Below are positions 18,885 to 27,910 of a stretch of DNA of 54,145 nucleotides, in pieces (within the stretch, counting starts at the first letter, position 1; every line of letters begins with the position of its first letter). A program made the position numbers and the translations under genes. Below the pieces are notes generated by a model. The model did no database searches. It was not told the DNA's origin and saw nothing but the letters and a program-made list of their open reading frames with translations. The DNA comes from Gammaproteobacteria bacterium (GTDB taxonomy: Bacteria; Pseudomonadota; Gammaproteobacteria; Steroidobacterales; GCA-2729495): contig JAJRUG010000057.1 of NCBI GenBank assembly GCA_024277915.1, positions 1 to 54,145 of the forward strand, in the 5' to 3' direction.

Positions 18885-19781
18885 TTATCCATCCATCCGC
18901 GCCCTTGCACGATCCAGCCCTTCGCACAGCTGCCGAATACCTTGCAGTATTCTTACGCTGGGCCGCGTCATAAAATCCGCATCAACCAGAACAATATTCT
19001 CCATCCGAATAGCCGGAATCGTGTCCCATTGGCTGAGGCCCGGAATCTGACCCCGGGCACCGGCATTCTCATCCGTAGTGCCAACAACAATAACCTGAGG
19101 CGCCCTGTCGATGATTGCCTCAAGGGAAACGGCCGGGCTGATGCCCTGCAACTCACCAAAAATATTGGTTCCACCACACAACCGGATCGCCTCACCAATC
19201 GTATGTTGATTGCTGATAGTAAAAAATGGTTGAGCTGATATCTGGTAAAAAACACTGACAGGCTTTGCTTCAAGATACCTGTCGCGGATCCTGGCCAGCT
19301 CATTTCGGTATTCCAGCGCGACTTGTCTGGCACTATCTTCAGTGCCCGACCACACACCGATTGCAACAAGCTGCCTGGCGACATCATCGAGCCGTGCAGC
19401 ATCCAGCACCTCGACCTGATAACCAAGATCGCGTAACCGTTCAATTACCGAGACGGGATTTCCGGTACGCCAGCCAAGAATCAGGTCTGGCGACAACTCG
19501 GCAATACGCTCGTAGTCAATTCGAAACGCGTCACCGACTCTTGGTAAATCCATGGCGGCGGGCGGGTAATCGCTATACTCCACAACTCCGACGAGCTTGC
19601 CTCCTGCACCGGCGGCGTAGACCAGTTCGGTAAGATGAGGAGACAGTGTCACGATCCGCCGGACAATCGGAGCGGGGGAGCCATCCGGTACAGAAGAGCC
19701 CTGCTGACAGCCGATCAAGCCAGCCAGCGCCAGTGCTGCAATCACTATTCTGGCGGGCAGGGAGAAAAACCGGCCGATCAA
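18885..19781 (-). CDS. btuF: Periplasmic cobalamin-binding lipoprotein BtuF
   Basis: A helical-backbone metal/cofactor-binding protein (TroA/BtuF fold) that would deliver B12 to BtuCD. Motifs include RRIVTLSPHLTELVYAAGAG near the N-terminus, VEYSDYPPAAMDLPRVGDAF and the ELSPDLILGW segment typical of BtuF. I start at the TTG that overlaps the ampE stop (TTGA), which gives a clean lipoprotein signal ending LIGC with the lipid-bearing cysteine at residue 25. The frame stays open to a GTG at 19835, but that would add 18 charged residues before the signal. Gene order ampD-ampE-btuF is coupled by overlaps. It is convergent with the PEP-CTERM/Sel1 region. A siderophore role cannot be fully excluded. 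Confidence 0.87.
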   Translation of the reverse strand: MIGRFFSLPARIVIAALALAGLIGCQQGSSVPDGSPAPIVRRIVTLSPHLTELVYAAGAGGKLVGVVEYSDYPPAAMDLPRVGDAFRIDYERIAELSPDLILGWRTGNPVSVIERLRDLGYQVEVLDAARLDDVARQLVAIGVWSGTEDSARQVALEYRNELARIRDRYLEAKPVSVFYQISAQPFFTISNQHTIGEAIRLCGGTNIFGELQGISPAVSLEAIIDRAPQVIVVGTTDENAGARGQIPGLSQWDTIPAIRMENIVLVDADFMTRPSVRILQGIRQLCEGLDRARARMDG

Positions 19782-20704
19782 AGCAGCCAATTGTAGAGTG
19801 TCAGAATAGCGATCAATGGCAGCCAGATCATCCACAGGGTTCGCGTAACAAGCGTCATGGCAGCCTTCATTCTGGATACCGGGTATGACGAATCAGATGC
19901 AGACAACCCGGTCTCTTTCCTGGCGGCTCCCTGTCCGACACATCCAATCACATCATTGGTAATGTCGAAAAACCTTGGCGCACAACTATTGTAATAGTCG
20001 CGCCAGTCATGCACTGCTTCTTCAAAACTACCCGCCAACGCATAACCTATTGCCAGCAGACGGGCCGGAATCCACGCAAACCAGCCATGTAACCCGCATA
20101 CAGCGAGATCAATGACCTCCCGTTCCTCGTTGTCCTTGCGAATGTACTGAAATGCTACCCGGCGACGCATCAAATCGAGCACCCTAAACGCCCAGGCACC
20201 TGCGGCACCTAATGGCCCCACTGAGCCCAATACAATGAACCAGAATACGACTGCAAATATGCGATTGTTGGCCTGTATATAAACTGCTCTTTCCATGGAT
20301 CTGGCAAATTCAGCCAAATCCCCGGGAGGATCAAACTCGAGCAATTCCTTGGCGACTTTCCGCTGTTCCTCTGCGTTGTCGTTACTTACCGCACTACCAA
20401 AATCCTCTACCTCCTGATTCAGATCACGTGGACCAAGAGAGAACAACAACACTACAATCGAGAAAAGAAAATAGGGAATATGCATCAAGGCACCCGCCAT
20501 GGCATATGAAAGGCCCGCTATCGGCAGCACCAGCGCGAGTGCCAGTGCAGCGGCACCCGCCCGTGCAACGATCACTCCTTTCCCCTTAAGTCTGGTGAAA
20601 ACAAAATCGAATACCCGATCCAGCCACCTGAACTCGCGGATATGGAAAATTTGCGTCAGCAGACGTTCGACACCGAGGCCTATCAGTAGCGCGAGAAAAC
20701 TCAT
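19778..20704 (-). CDS. ampE: AmpE inner-membrane protein
   Basis: A 308-residue membrane protein with hydrophobic segments at the N-terminus (FLALLIGLGVERLL), around ALALALVLPIAGLSY and IPYFLFSIVVLLFSLG, at IFAVVFWFIVLGSVG and at the C-terminus (IWLPLIAILTLYNWLL). The conserved LGPRDLNQEV loop and NNRIFAVVFWF identify AmpE, a CobD/CbiB-related protein encoded with AmpD and linked to beta-lactamase regulation. Its own biochemical role is unclear. Because it shares ancestry with the cobalamin enzyme CbiB and sits beside btuF, an old confusion between the two is worth keeping in mind, but the ampD coupling (ATGA overlap) supports AmpE. Confidence 0.9.
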   Translation of the reverse strand: MSFLALLIGLGVERLLTQIFHIREFRWLDRVFDFVFTRLKGKGVIVARAGAAALALALVLPIAGLSYAMAGALMHIPYFLFSIVVLLFSLGPRDLNQEVEDFGSAVSNDNAEEQRKVAKELLEFDPPGDLAEFARSMERAVYIQANNRIFAVVFWFIVLGSVGPLGAAGAWAFRVLDLMRRRVAFQYIRKDNEEREVIDLAVCGLHGWFAWIPARLLAIGYALAGSFEEAVHDWRDYYNSCAPRFFDITNDVIGCVGQGAARKETGLSASDSSYPVSRMKAAMTLVTRTLWMIWLPLIAILTLYNWLL

Positions 20705-21276
20705 TTCCGGATTCCTCTATTACCCAAATCAAGCTCCCTCGCAAGACGAGGCCAATCGAACACTACCCCGGGGTCTGTTTTCCGACCCGGAGCAATATCA
20801 CTGTGGCCGACGATTTTCGCATTCGCCAATGAAGCGATCGACTCTCTCAGAACCTTGATGGTCTCACGCAGCATTTCATATTGTTCATCGGTATAAGCCA
20901 AACTATCTGTTCCTTCAAGTTCGATGCCAACAGAAAAATCGTTGCAGCACTCGCGTCCCTCAAAGCTGGATTGCCCGGCATGCCAGGCGCGTTTGAAGAT
21001 TGGAACATATTGTACCAATTCACCATCCCTGCGAATCAGCAGATGGCTTGATACTTCTATCCCGGCAAGTTCCTGAAAACAGACATGCGCCTGCATACTC
21101 AGGCAATTGGTAAACAACTCATCAATCCAGGGTCCGCCAAATTCGCCTGGTGGCAGAGAGATCCCGTGAATAACAATCAGCTCCGGCTCACACCCCAAAG
21201 GCCGGTCATCCTGGTTCGGTGATGGAACCTGACGTGCCTCCCGTATTAATCCTGATTCAGATTCGATGGATAACAT
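20701..21276 (-). CDS. ampD: 1,6-anhydro-N-acetylmuramyl-L-alanine amidase AmpD
   Basis: AmpD is a cytoplasmic zinc amidase that removes the peptide from anhydro-muropeptides during wall recycling and so keeps AmpC induction low. The 191-residue protein has the amidase_2 motifs LIVIHGISLPP (first zinc histidine), AWHAGQS, VGIELEG and GHSDIAPGRKTDPG (second histidine and zinc aspartate). Length and motif spacing are those of true AmpD rather than the longer periplasmic AmiD. The stop overlaps the ampE ATG. It acts upstream of AnmK, encoded at the left of this window. Divergent from rsmE. Confidence 0.96.
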   Translation of the reverse strand: MLSIESESGLIREARQVPSPNQDDRPLGCEPELIVIHGISLPPGEFGGPWIDELFTNCLSMQAHVCFQELAGIEVSSHLLIRRDGELVQYVPIFKRAWHAGQSSFEGRECCNDFSVGIELEGTDSLAYTDEQYEMLRETIKVLRESIASLANAKIVGHSDIAPGRKTDPGVVFDWPRLARELDLGNRGIRK

Positions 21277-21313
21277 ACTGATGGAGACACTGTAGCAAAA
21301 AATGCAGATCAGA

Positions 21314-21323
21314 TTGGTATAAT
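21314..21323 (+). promoter_or_regulatory. Extended -10 promoter of rsmE
   Basis: TTGGTATAAT is an extended -10 element (TGn followed by TATAAT, 21318-21323). No good -35 is present. The predicted start, 21329-21331, coincides with the ATG that best fits the RsmE N-terminus, so the mRNA may be leaderless. Confidence 0.5.
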
Positions 21324-21330
21324 GTCAGCG

Positions 21331-22062
21331 ATGAGAAGCCCGCGCATCTTTTTCCATCAGACGCTGACCAGCGGCGTAGCAATCACCCTTGCTTCACGGG
21401 CGTCTGGTCATGTCTGCCGCACACTGCGCCTGGGGGTGAATGATCACATCGTACTGTTCGATGGCAGCGGGAATGATTTTGATGCGGTGATCACCACCTC
21501 GAGCAGTCACAGGACTGAGCTTCTGGTCGGCAACCAACGAGAGTCAGTTGATGAGTCGCTGCTCGATATCTGTCTTCTGCAGGGGCTATGCCGAAGCAAC
21601 CGAATGGACACGGTGATTCAGAAAGCTACCGAGCTCGGGGTACGCAGAATCCAGGCAGTGATCACTGAACGATCTGTAGTCAAGCTTGATCACGACCGCA
21701 TCGGGAAAAAACTTGAACACTGGCGCCAGATCACAATCAGTGCAGCGGAACAATGTGGCCGATCAGTCATACCGGATATTCCCGAGCCTGTCCCGTTGCC
21801 AAAGGCCATCGAAAACCATCAACATTGGGCTTTGAGGCTTATGCTTGACCCTGCCGGCGACCAAAACTTCAGTGGATTGCCTGCGGCAACCCGTGAAATT
21901 GCCCTGCTAGTCGGTCCTGAAGGCGGATTCACCGATGCCGAACAAGCTCTTGCCCGGCATGGCGGTTTTCAACCAATGCGGCTGGGACCGCGTATATTGC
22001 GTACCGAGACCGCACCGGTCGTTGCATTGAGTATCTTGCAATTCTTGCTCGGAGACCTGTAA
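21331..22062 (+). CDS. rsmE: 16S rRNA (uracil1498-N3)-methyltransferase RsmE
   Basis: RsmE is a SPOUT-class enzyme that methylates U1498 of 16S rRNA in the 30S subunit. The 243-residue protein begins MRSPRIFFHQTLTSG, matching the E. coli start MRIPRIY. It contains QKATELGVRRIQAVITERS, AEQCGRS and the knot motifs LLVGPEGGFTDAEQ and MRLGPRILRTETAPV. An ATG nine bases upstream (21322) lies inside the -10 box and is unlikely to be translated. It stands alone, divergent from ampD and convergent with chpC. Confidence 0.95.
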   Translation: MRSPRIFFHQTLTSGVAITLASRASGHVCRTLRLGVNDHIVLFDGSGNDFDAVITTSSSHRTELLVGNQRESVDESLLDICLLQGLCRSNRMDTVIQKATELGVRRIQAVITERSVVKLDHDRIGKKLEHWRQITISAAEQCGRSVIPDIPEPVPLPKAIENHQHWALRLMLDPAGDQNFSGLPAATREIALLVGPEGGFTDAEQALARHGGFQPMRLGPRILRTETAPVVALSILQFLLGDL

Positions 22063-22082
22063 GGTCAACATTAGCAGGATGC

Positions 22083-22556
22083 TTACTCCGATAGACTTGC
22101 CAGATAATCATGAGCCATTGCCTCAATCTTCTCCAGATCAGGAATTAAAGGACGCTCATTGATCATGCGAATCTGGCAAACCACTGGTCCGTCTTCCGGC
22201 CAGTTCTGCTGGTCATCCAGTTCCATGACTTCGCGATTGACGTGGACAAGTTGTGGAAAGCCTTCCGTTAACAGTCCAAAGTAGCCCGTCTCCAGCTGGC
22301 CCGCTATGGCGTTAAAAATAGCGACCCGCGTCCTGCCCCCCGGCTCTGACGATGCGATTCCCGACATATCCTCAAAGCACAATACCGGAACGCGAAGATC
22401 GTTCCATGTCACAAACCCCCGGAACCAGGCTGGCCCCTCTTTTGTTATTTCTACCAGGGAATAACGAACAACTTCCGCTACACAGGTGCGTGGAACAATC
22501 AGCCGGGCCTTATACAAGGGAACCAACAGGCTGTACAGTTCTTCAATATTCTTCAT
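22083..22556 (-). CDS. chpC: CheW-like protein ChpC
   Basis: A 157-residue single CheW-domain protein, last gene of the pil-chp operon. It resembles ChpC of P. aeruginosa, a second coupling protein that links further sensory input to the ChpA kinase controlling type IV pili. It has the CheW-like core VVRYSLVEITKEGPAWFRGF and VTWNDLRVPVLCFEDM. The ATG overlaps the chpA stop (ATGA). An in-frame start four codons upstream lies inside chpA and is less likely. The chpB methylesterase that separates chpA from chpC in Pseudomonas is absent. Confidence 0.85.
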   Translation of the reverse strand: MKNIEELYSLLVPLYKARLIVPRTCVAEVVRYSLVEITKEGPAWFRGFVTWNDLRVPVLCFEDMSGIASSEPGGRTRVAIFNAIAGQLETGYFGLLTEGFPQLVHVNREVMELDDQQNWPEDGPVVCQIRMINERPLIPDLEKIEAMAHDYLASLSE

Positions 22557-25500
22557 TGCTCGATGCACCGGCCCGGCTCCAGCAAATGGTTGACTGCCTC
22601 AAGAAGTTCCTGCTCCTGGTACGGCTTGCCAAGAAAATCATTGACACCAATCTCGATAGCACGCGCCCTGTGCTTGTCGCTGACCCGCGAGGTAATCATG
22701 ATAATCGGAATATCAACGGTTTCGGGGTCGTTCCGAACGTGGGTGGCAAATTCATAGCCATCCATTCTGGGCATCTCGATATCCAGCAATATCACATCAG
22801 GCCGATGATCCTGCAACAGGCCAACTGCTTCCATTCCATCCTTGGCGGTCACCACGCGGAAGCCATTGCTTTCGAGTAGGCGCTGGCTGACACGCCGCAT
22901 CGTAATCGAGTCATCGACAACCATTGCAGTCACCAGCCTGGCATCAGATACGGGCGCTGGTTGTTCCGAGACATCTATCGGTATGGACGAACGAACCAAT
23001 GACCCGATATCAAGAATGACAACTATTCGCCCGTCACCCAGGATAGTTGCGCCGGAAATGCCCTGAATACTTGCCAACTGAGGCCCGACAGGTTTTACAA
23101 CAATCTCGCGGCTTTCCATCATTTCATCAGTAATCAGTGCCGTAGAATTATCGCCGGCCTTAACCAGAATGATCGATACACGATCCATATCATCAGACAA
23201 CCGCGAGGGGCCCAGGCCCAGATACTGGCCAAGGTGGCGGAACCGGTATCTTTGATCACCATATTCCACAGTGGGCTCGGTTTGGGTCATTTTTTCATCA
23301 AATTCTGCCCGTGAAATCCTGATGATCCCTTCAGCTGTTGATAATGGCAGCGCATAAGTCTCTGAGCCGGCCCTGACTATCAATGCCTGGGTGACAGCGA
23401 GCGTAAAGGGCAATCGGATAATGAAGGTCGTGCCCTCACCCTGGACCGATTCTATGTGCAGCGTGCCGCCCAATGCGGCCACTTCGCTAGTCACCACATC
23501 CATCCCGATGCCCCGACCCGCCGATTGGGTCAGCTTATCAGCCGTACTCATGCCGGCACGCAGGATGAGTTGCGTCACTTCCTCGTCAGTCAATCCGGCA
23601 TTCGAATCGACAATGCCCTGCTCTACCGCTTTTTCCCGGATCGCAGCAAGATCCATGCCTTTGCCGTCGTCAGCAACAGAGACAACAACCTCCGAACCTT
23701 CGCGATGAAGTGATACCGAGATATTGCCCGTAGCCGGCTTACCGGCAGCCTTGCGCTCAGCCGGTGTTTCTATGCCATGAATGACAGCATTGCGAAGCAT
23801 ATGCTCAAAGGGCGGCAGCATTTTCTCGAGAACCTGCCTGTCCAGCTCACCACTGCCGGTTGTGACTAACTCAGCCTGCTTGTCACACTCTGTTGCTGTC
23901 TGCCGAACCAATCTTGCCAATCTTGGCGCATGCTGGTGAAACGGCACCATTCTGGTCCGCATCAGTCCGTCCTGAAGCTCGGCTGCTGTTCGTGCTTGCT
24001 GGACCAGCAAAGCATCTGTATCGATTGTAAGGTTCTGCAACAGATCTTTCAGACTGCTGACATCATTCGCTGTTTCAGCCAGAGCCCGGGACAGTTGCTG
24101 GACACTGGAGTATTGCTCCAGCTTAAGGGGGTCGTATTCACTATCCTGTGCGATTTCGTCTTGGTGACGGTAGAGAATCTGCGCCTCGGTCGCCATTTCA
24201 TGTTTACGCAATTGTTCGCGCAGGCGCACCACTGTCTGACCCAGCTCTTCCAGATTAAACTGAATAAGATTCATCTGCTGACTGAGCCTGGAGTGAAAAA
24301 TACTGATCTCGCCCGCGCTGTTCAGCAGCATCTCGAGCAAACCAGACTCAACTCTCGCTACATCTTTTCTTTCGATTGGCTCAGATCGCACCGCCGGCGG
24401 TAGCGCATCAAATGGTGGCGCTGGTGATGGCACTGGTGGTGGCGCTGGTTTTGGCGGGCTGGCAAGCTCTTGCGCCAGCCTGCCCACCTGATCTGCTGCG
24501 GGCAGCTCCGGTGCCGGTGGCTCTGGTTCCTCGACCTCAACTTCAGGCTCAGGCTCATCGATACTGGTCTCATCAGTCACCTGTTCTTCAACATCGATTG
24601 CGCCAGTATCGGGTTCATCAGAAGTTTCCGGCAAACCCGGTTCTTCGTCGCTTTGGTCAACGCCATCAGGCTGCTGAACTTCAATCTCCTGTGAATCCAG
24701 AACCATGGCCTGCAAGCGGTCCAGGAGTTGCTGAGGGGGGTAATCCTGATGACCTGCCAGAGCCTGGTCACGCATGCCATGCAAGGTATCTACACAGGCC
24801 TGCAGCAGGGCCTGTGTATCACTATCCTGCTGAAACCCCCCCCCCTGCAAATTCGCCAGCAGGGTCTCGAGCTCGTGGCTCAGGTCTCCCATCACCGTAA
24901 GACCGGCCATTCGAGCGCCACCTTTCAGCGTATGCAGATAACGTTGCAGCTCGGCCAGTGCCCGCTCGGTATCGCGATCCGCAGCAAGGTTGGCCAGCGA
25001 TACATCAACGGTTTCCAGAATTTCAGCGGCCTCTTCACAAAAAATAGCGGCAATCTCCGGATCAACCTGACTCTGAAGCGGCTGCCCTGTCAGCTCACCC
25101 GCATCCGGGTCTTCGATAACCAGCGCTGCTTCTTCCTCAAGTTCGCTGATCAAGCTATCCAGGCGAGATTCCAGATCACCGGTATCGGGGAAGCTCTGAC
25201 TATCGTCCCGAAGACTTTCAAGCACTGCCTCAATTGCCGCTATGCTGTCCATACAGATCGACAGAGCTTGTTCGGGTACGGACAGGCTGTGATCAAAGGC
25301 CAGGCGAACCATGATATTCAACGGTTGCGTGACAGCGGCGGCAGCCGCTACATTCGCCATGGTCACGCTGCCGTGCAAGGTGTGGCATGAGTGATGCAGG
25401 GATTCGGGCACTGCGAAAGGTGGCTGAGCACGGGAGCCCTCATCAACAAACTGCTGAATAACATCCAGATGTGCCCGTACTTCCTTGGATAGAATCTCAA

Positions 25501-27877
25501 GCAATACAGGATCGACTTCCGGAGGTTCATCAATCTCTGCGGAGACACCCGCATCCTCACTCGCTTCATCCTCGGCTGTGTACTGATCACCGCTATCCTG
25601 ATCAGTTGCCGCAATTTCTTCTGCTTCATCCGGGTGCGAAAGTAGGGTCTGGCTAATCGCATCGAAATCGCCACTCGACAGCCGGTGAGCCTCAGCCATC
25701 AATGCCTGCAGATCCGATTTGGGCGGTATACCAACTTCGAGTTGTTCAAGAAGCTCGGACAACGCTTCGACCGCCAGTGTCAACAACTCCTGAACGCCTG
25801 GAGTCCCGGGGTCCAGGGTCTTGTTGATCAACTTGTTCAGTAACTGCTCAATACTCCAGCAGTACTCGCCCATGAGCATGGCACCGACCATTCGGCCGCT
25901 GCCTTTCAGGGTATGAAAGGAGCGCCTGACGGTGCTCAAAGCATTCTCATCACCAACATTCTGCTGCCACAACGGGAAATTCTTCTGGATACTGCCGATT
26001 TCCCCTCGGGCTTCGTCGATGAATACCTCCAGAAGCTCCGGATCAATCTTCTCGCCTTCAATCATCATCAGTGGCGTGATTGTCAGCGAGTCGACAGGCT
26101 CGAAATCAACCTCATCCACACCAGTATCCAGTTGCACTGTCGCCGCCAGATCAGCAGGAACTGCAGAAGACGTACCTGCCTCTGCAGCCTCCTTTGCCAA
26201 TGCATCGAGACACCGTATCGCGTCATCGAGCATGTATTCCGGTTCTTTACGTGCTGCCTGAAGAGTTTCCATGTAGTACTCAAGACTGACCATGGCGTCG
26301 GCCAATCGATCCAGCTGCCTGGGGGCAGGCGCTTCATCACTGTCACTGATGAGTCGGCTGGTCGCGCTTGAGATGCAGCTAACAACTTCGATGGCGCGTT
26401 CCTTGCCGAGCATTAGCAGACCAGAGCTGATTCCCTGCAACAACGGTGGTACGGCATCAAGAACTGCGATATCTCCGTTACGCTCTATTGCCTGACTGAC
26501 CGCGTCCTTTACTCTCGCAAGATTGACTATGCACTCTCGCATTACTGCCGCAACAACCTTGTTGAACTCCACCGCATCACTGTCATCCTCTGCGGTATCA
26601 TCATCACCCTCAGGCAGTGTTATCAAGCGCTTCAGGTCACTGTCCAGGCTATCTTCCACATGCAACAGCGCCGCTGCCATATTGACCAGGGTCGCCTCAT
26701 CAGCCTCCCTCTTCTGATCAATGATTTCCTGCAACTCATCTTTTCTCTGCCGGACGATTTCTCGCTGCCTGCCCAGGCCAAGAACCCCCAGCGTATCGCT
26801 GATCTTTTTCAGTTGTTCAATTTGTGGTGTCAGCTCTTCAACATGTTGCATGCCGGTTCTGACATAGATATCGAGCACATCTTTTACATGAGCAAGATCA
26901 TCACGGATGGCATCGGCGACAGTATTCATCAATGTGACACTGGGCGCTGACAGGCTTTGACGTACCTTCTCTATCTGCGCGTCCGCCGGCACAAGGTCAG
27001 AAAGGTTGAATGCCGCCCGGATATCGGAAACTCGCGGGCCGGAAGTGACTGACCTCGCTATGTAGTACAGCAGATTATTTACCAGTTGAGTCGGCGGCTG
27101 TTGCAGATAGCGGTCAATACTGTCTGTCTGCATTCTCTTCAGCTCACGATCAGCCTGTCCCAGCAACCGTTTGAGAGAAACACTGGTTTCCAGGCCTTTA
27201 TCCAGCAGCGACTCAGCGACTCCGCCCACCACCCACCACAGCTGGTGAATTTCCTCTGCTTCAGCCGCCACTTCAAGTCGCCCGGCAATCTCCCTGATCT
27301 GCGTGAGATTGTGCTCCTGTCGCTCCCCTTTGATCCACCCGAGCAGCGCCAGCTGAAAGCGGGGCCGGAGCTCGCGGGCAATCACTTCCAGATCTTCACC
27401 GCTGGGTTTTCGCGCCGGTGCTGCGGGCCGATCATCCGAAGGAGATACCAGATTCAGCAGCAATAGTGTGCTCTCGGACAACAGCGGTTTGCCGCGAGCG
27501 GCACGCAAATCATTCAATAACGGCAAGAGCACCAGCGGAATATCACGACCGCCATCGAGAATTTTCTCCACATAAGCGGGCAATTGAATCGTAGCCCTGG
27601 TCAGTGCCTCCAATGCCTCGGGAGCGCCTTCCTTGTTCCGCATTGCAGCCAAATGCTTGCAAGTACTTTCCATCTCCTCTGCCAGCAAACTGGCACCGTA
27701 GGTCTCGGTGAGACGTAACACCCCTTTTGCGGTATGCAGGAGCGCGGAAAACCGGTCCAGTGAACGTGACTTCTTGCCACCCTCGGCAAATTGCTCAAGC
27801 GCGAGACGAGCATCGCTCAAAGTCACTGCAATCTCGTCACTGACGAGCTGCAGGGATTGATAGACGAGACTATTCAT
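22553..27877 (-). CDS. chpA: ChpA/PilL hybrid chemosensory histidine kinase of the type IV pilus
   Basis: A 1774-residue CheA-type kinase. Phosphotransfer modules carry histidines at H48 (HTAKG, degenerate), H655 (FHTLKGSGRM), H832 (CHTLHGS) and H982 (LHTLKGGARM). An acidic Pro-rich linker spans about 1060-1165. The dimerisation/ATPase core spans about 1170-1490 (MLRNAVIHGIE, DDGKGMD, GRGIGMDVV), followed by a CheW domain to ~1635 and a receiver domain at ~1648-1770 with phospho-acceptor D1699. It phosphorylates PilG/PilH and so controls pilus extension, retraction and often cAMP. P. aeruginosa ChpA is longer (~2470 aa) with more Xpt domains. A G10 tract encodes G1012-G1014. It lies 33 bp after pilJ with no pilK between. 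Confidence 0.95.
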   Translation of the reverse strand: MNSLVYQSLQLVSDEIAVTLSDARLALEQFAEGGKKSRSLDRFSALLHTAKGVLRLTETYGASLLAEEMESTCKHLAAMRNKEGAPEALEALTRATIQLPAYVEKILDGGRDIPLVLLPLLNDLRAARGKPLLSESTLLLLNLVSPSDDRPAAPARKPSGEDLEVIARELRPRFQLALLGWIKGERQEHNLTQIREIAGRLEVAAEAEEIHQLWWVVGGVAESLLDKGLETSVSLKRLLGQADRELKRMQTDSIDRYLQQPPTQLVNNLLYYIARSVTSGPRVSDIRAAFNLSDLVPADAQIEKVRQSLSAPSVTLMNTVADAIRDDLAHVKDVLDIYVRTGMQHVEELTPQIEQLKKISDTLGVLGLGRQREIVRQRKDELQEIIDQKREADEATLVNMAAALLHVEDSLDSDLKRLITLPEGDDDTAEDDSDAVEFNKVVAAVMRECIVNLARVKDAVSQAIERNGDIAVLDAVPPLLQGISSGLLMLGKERAIEVVSCISSATSRLISDSDEAPAPRQLDRLADAMVSLEYYMETLQAARKEPEYMLDDAIRCLDALAKEAAEAGTSSAVPADLAATVQLDTGVDEVDFEPVDSLTITPLMMIEGEKIDPELLEVFIDEARGEIGSIQKNFPLWQQNVGDENALSTVRRSFHTLKGSGRMVGAMLMGEYCWSIEQLLNKLINKTLDPGTPGVQELLTLAVEALSELLEQLEVGIPPKSDLQALMAEAHRLSSGDFDAISQTLLSHPDEAEEIAATDQDSGDQYTAEDEASEDAGVSAEIDEPPEVDPVLLEILSKEVRAHLDVIQQFVDEGSRAQPPFAVPESLHHSCHTLHGSVTMANVAAAAAVTQPLNIMVRLAFDHSLSVPEQALSICMDSIAAIEAVLESLRDDSQSFPDTGDLESRLDSLISELEEEAALVIEDPDAGELTGQPLQSQVDPEIAAIFCEEAAEILETVDVSLANLAADRDTERALAELQRYLHTLKGGARMAGLTVMGDLSHELETLLANLQGGGFQQDSDTQALLQACVDTLHGMRDQALAGHQDYPPQQLLDRLQAMVLDSQEIEVQQPDGVDQSDEEPGLPETSDEPDTGAIDVEEQVTDETSIDEPEPEVEVEEPEPPAPELPAADQVGRLAQELASPPKPAPPPVPSPAPPFDALPPAVRSEPIERKDVARVESGLLEMLLNSAGEISIFHSRLSQQMNLIQFNLEELGQTVVRLREQLRKHEMATEAQILYRHQDEIAQDSEYDPLKLEQYSSVQQLSRALAETANDVSSLKDLLQNLTIDTDALLVQQARTAAELQDGLMRTRMVPFHQHAPRLARLVRQTATECDKQAELVTTGSGELDRQVLEKMLPPFEHMLRNAVIHGIETPAERKAAGKPATGNISVSLHREGSEVVVSVADDGKGMDLAAIREKAVEQGIVDSNAGLTDEEVTQLILRAGMSTADKLTQSAGRGIGMDVVTSEVAALGGTLHIESVQGEGTTFIIRLPFTLAVTQALIVRAGSETYALPLSTAEGIIRISRAEFDEKMTQTEPTVEYGDQRYRFRHLGQYLGLGPSRLSDDMDRVSIILVKAGDNSTALITDEMMESREIVVKPVGPQLASIQGISGATILGDGRIVVILDIGSLVRSSIPIDVSEQPAPVSDARLVTAMVVDDSITMRRVSQRLLESNGFRVVTAKDGMEAVGLLQDHRPDVILLDIEMPRMDGYEFATHVRNDPETVDIPIIMITSRVSDKHRARAIEIGVNDFLGKPYQEQELLEAVNHLLEPGRCIEQ
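24836..24845 (-). repeat. G10 homopolymer inside chpA
   Basis: Ten consecutive C on the plus strand (G10 in the coding sense) encode the end of Q1011 and G1012-G1014 of ChpA. Gain or loss of one base would shift the frame before the kinase, CheW and receiver domains. Seen directly; its significance as a slippage tract is inference. Confidence 0.85.
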
Positions 27878-27910
27878 TCTCGATTAAATCGGTTTCCAGG
27901 GTGCTGAAAT

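Noticed and set aside
24376-24900. 174-codon plus-strand frame opposite the chpA linker
   Set aside because: It mirrors the Pro/Glu-rich linker and G10 region of chpA in another frame; composition is biased and no family features appear.
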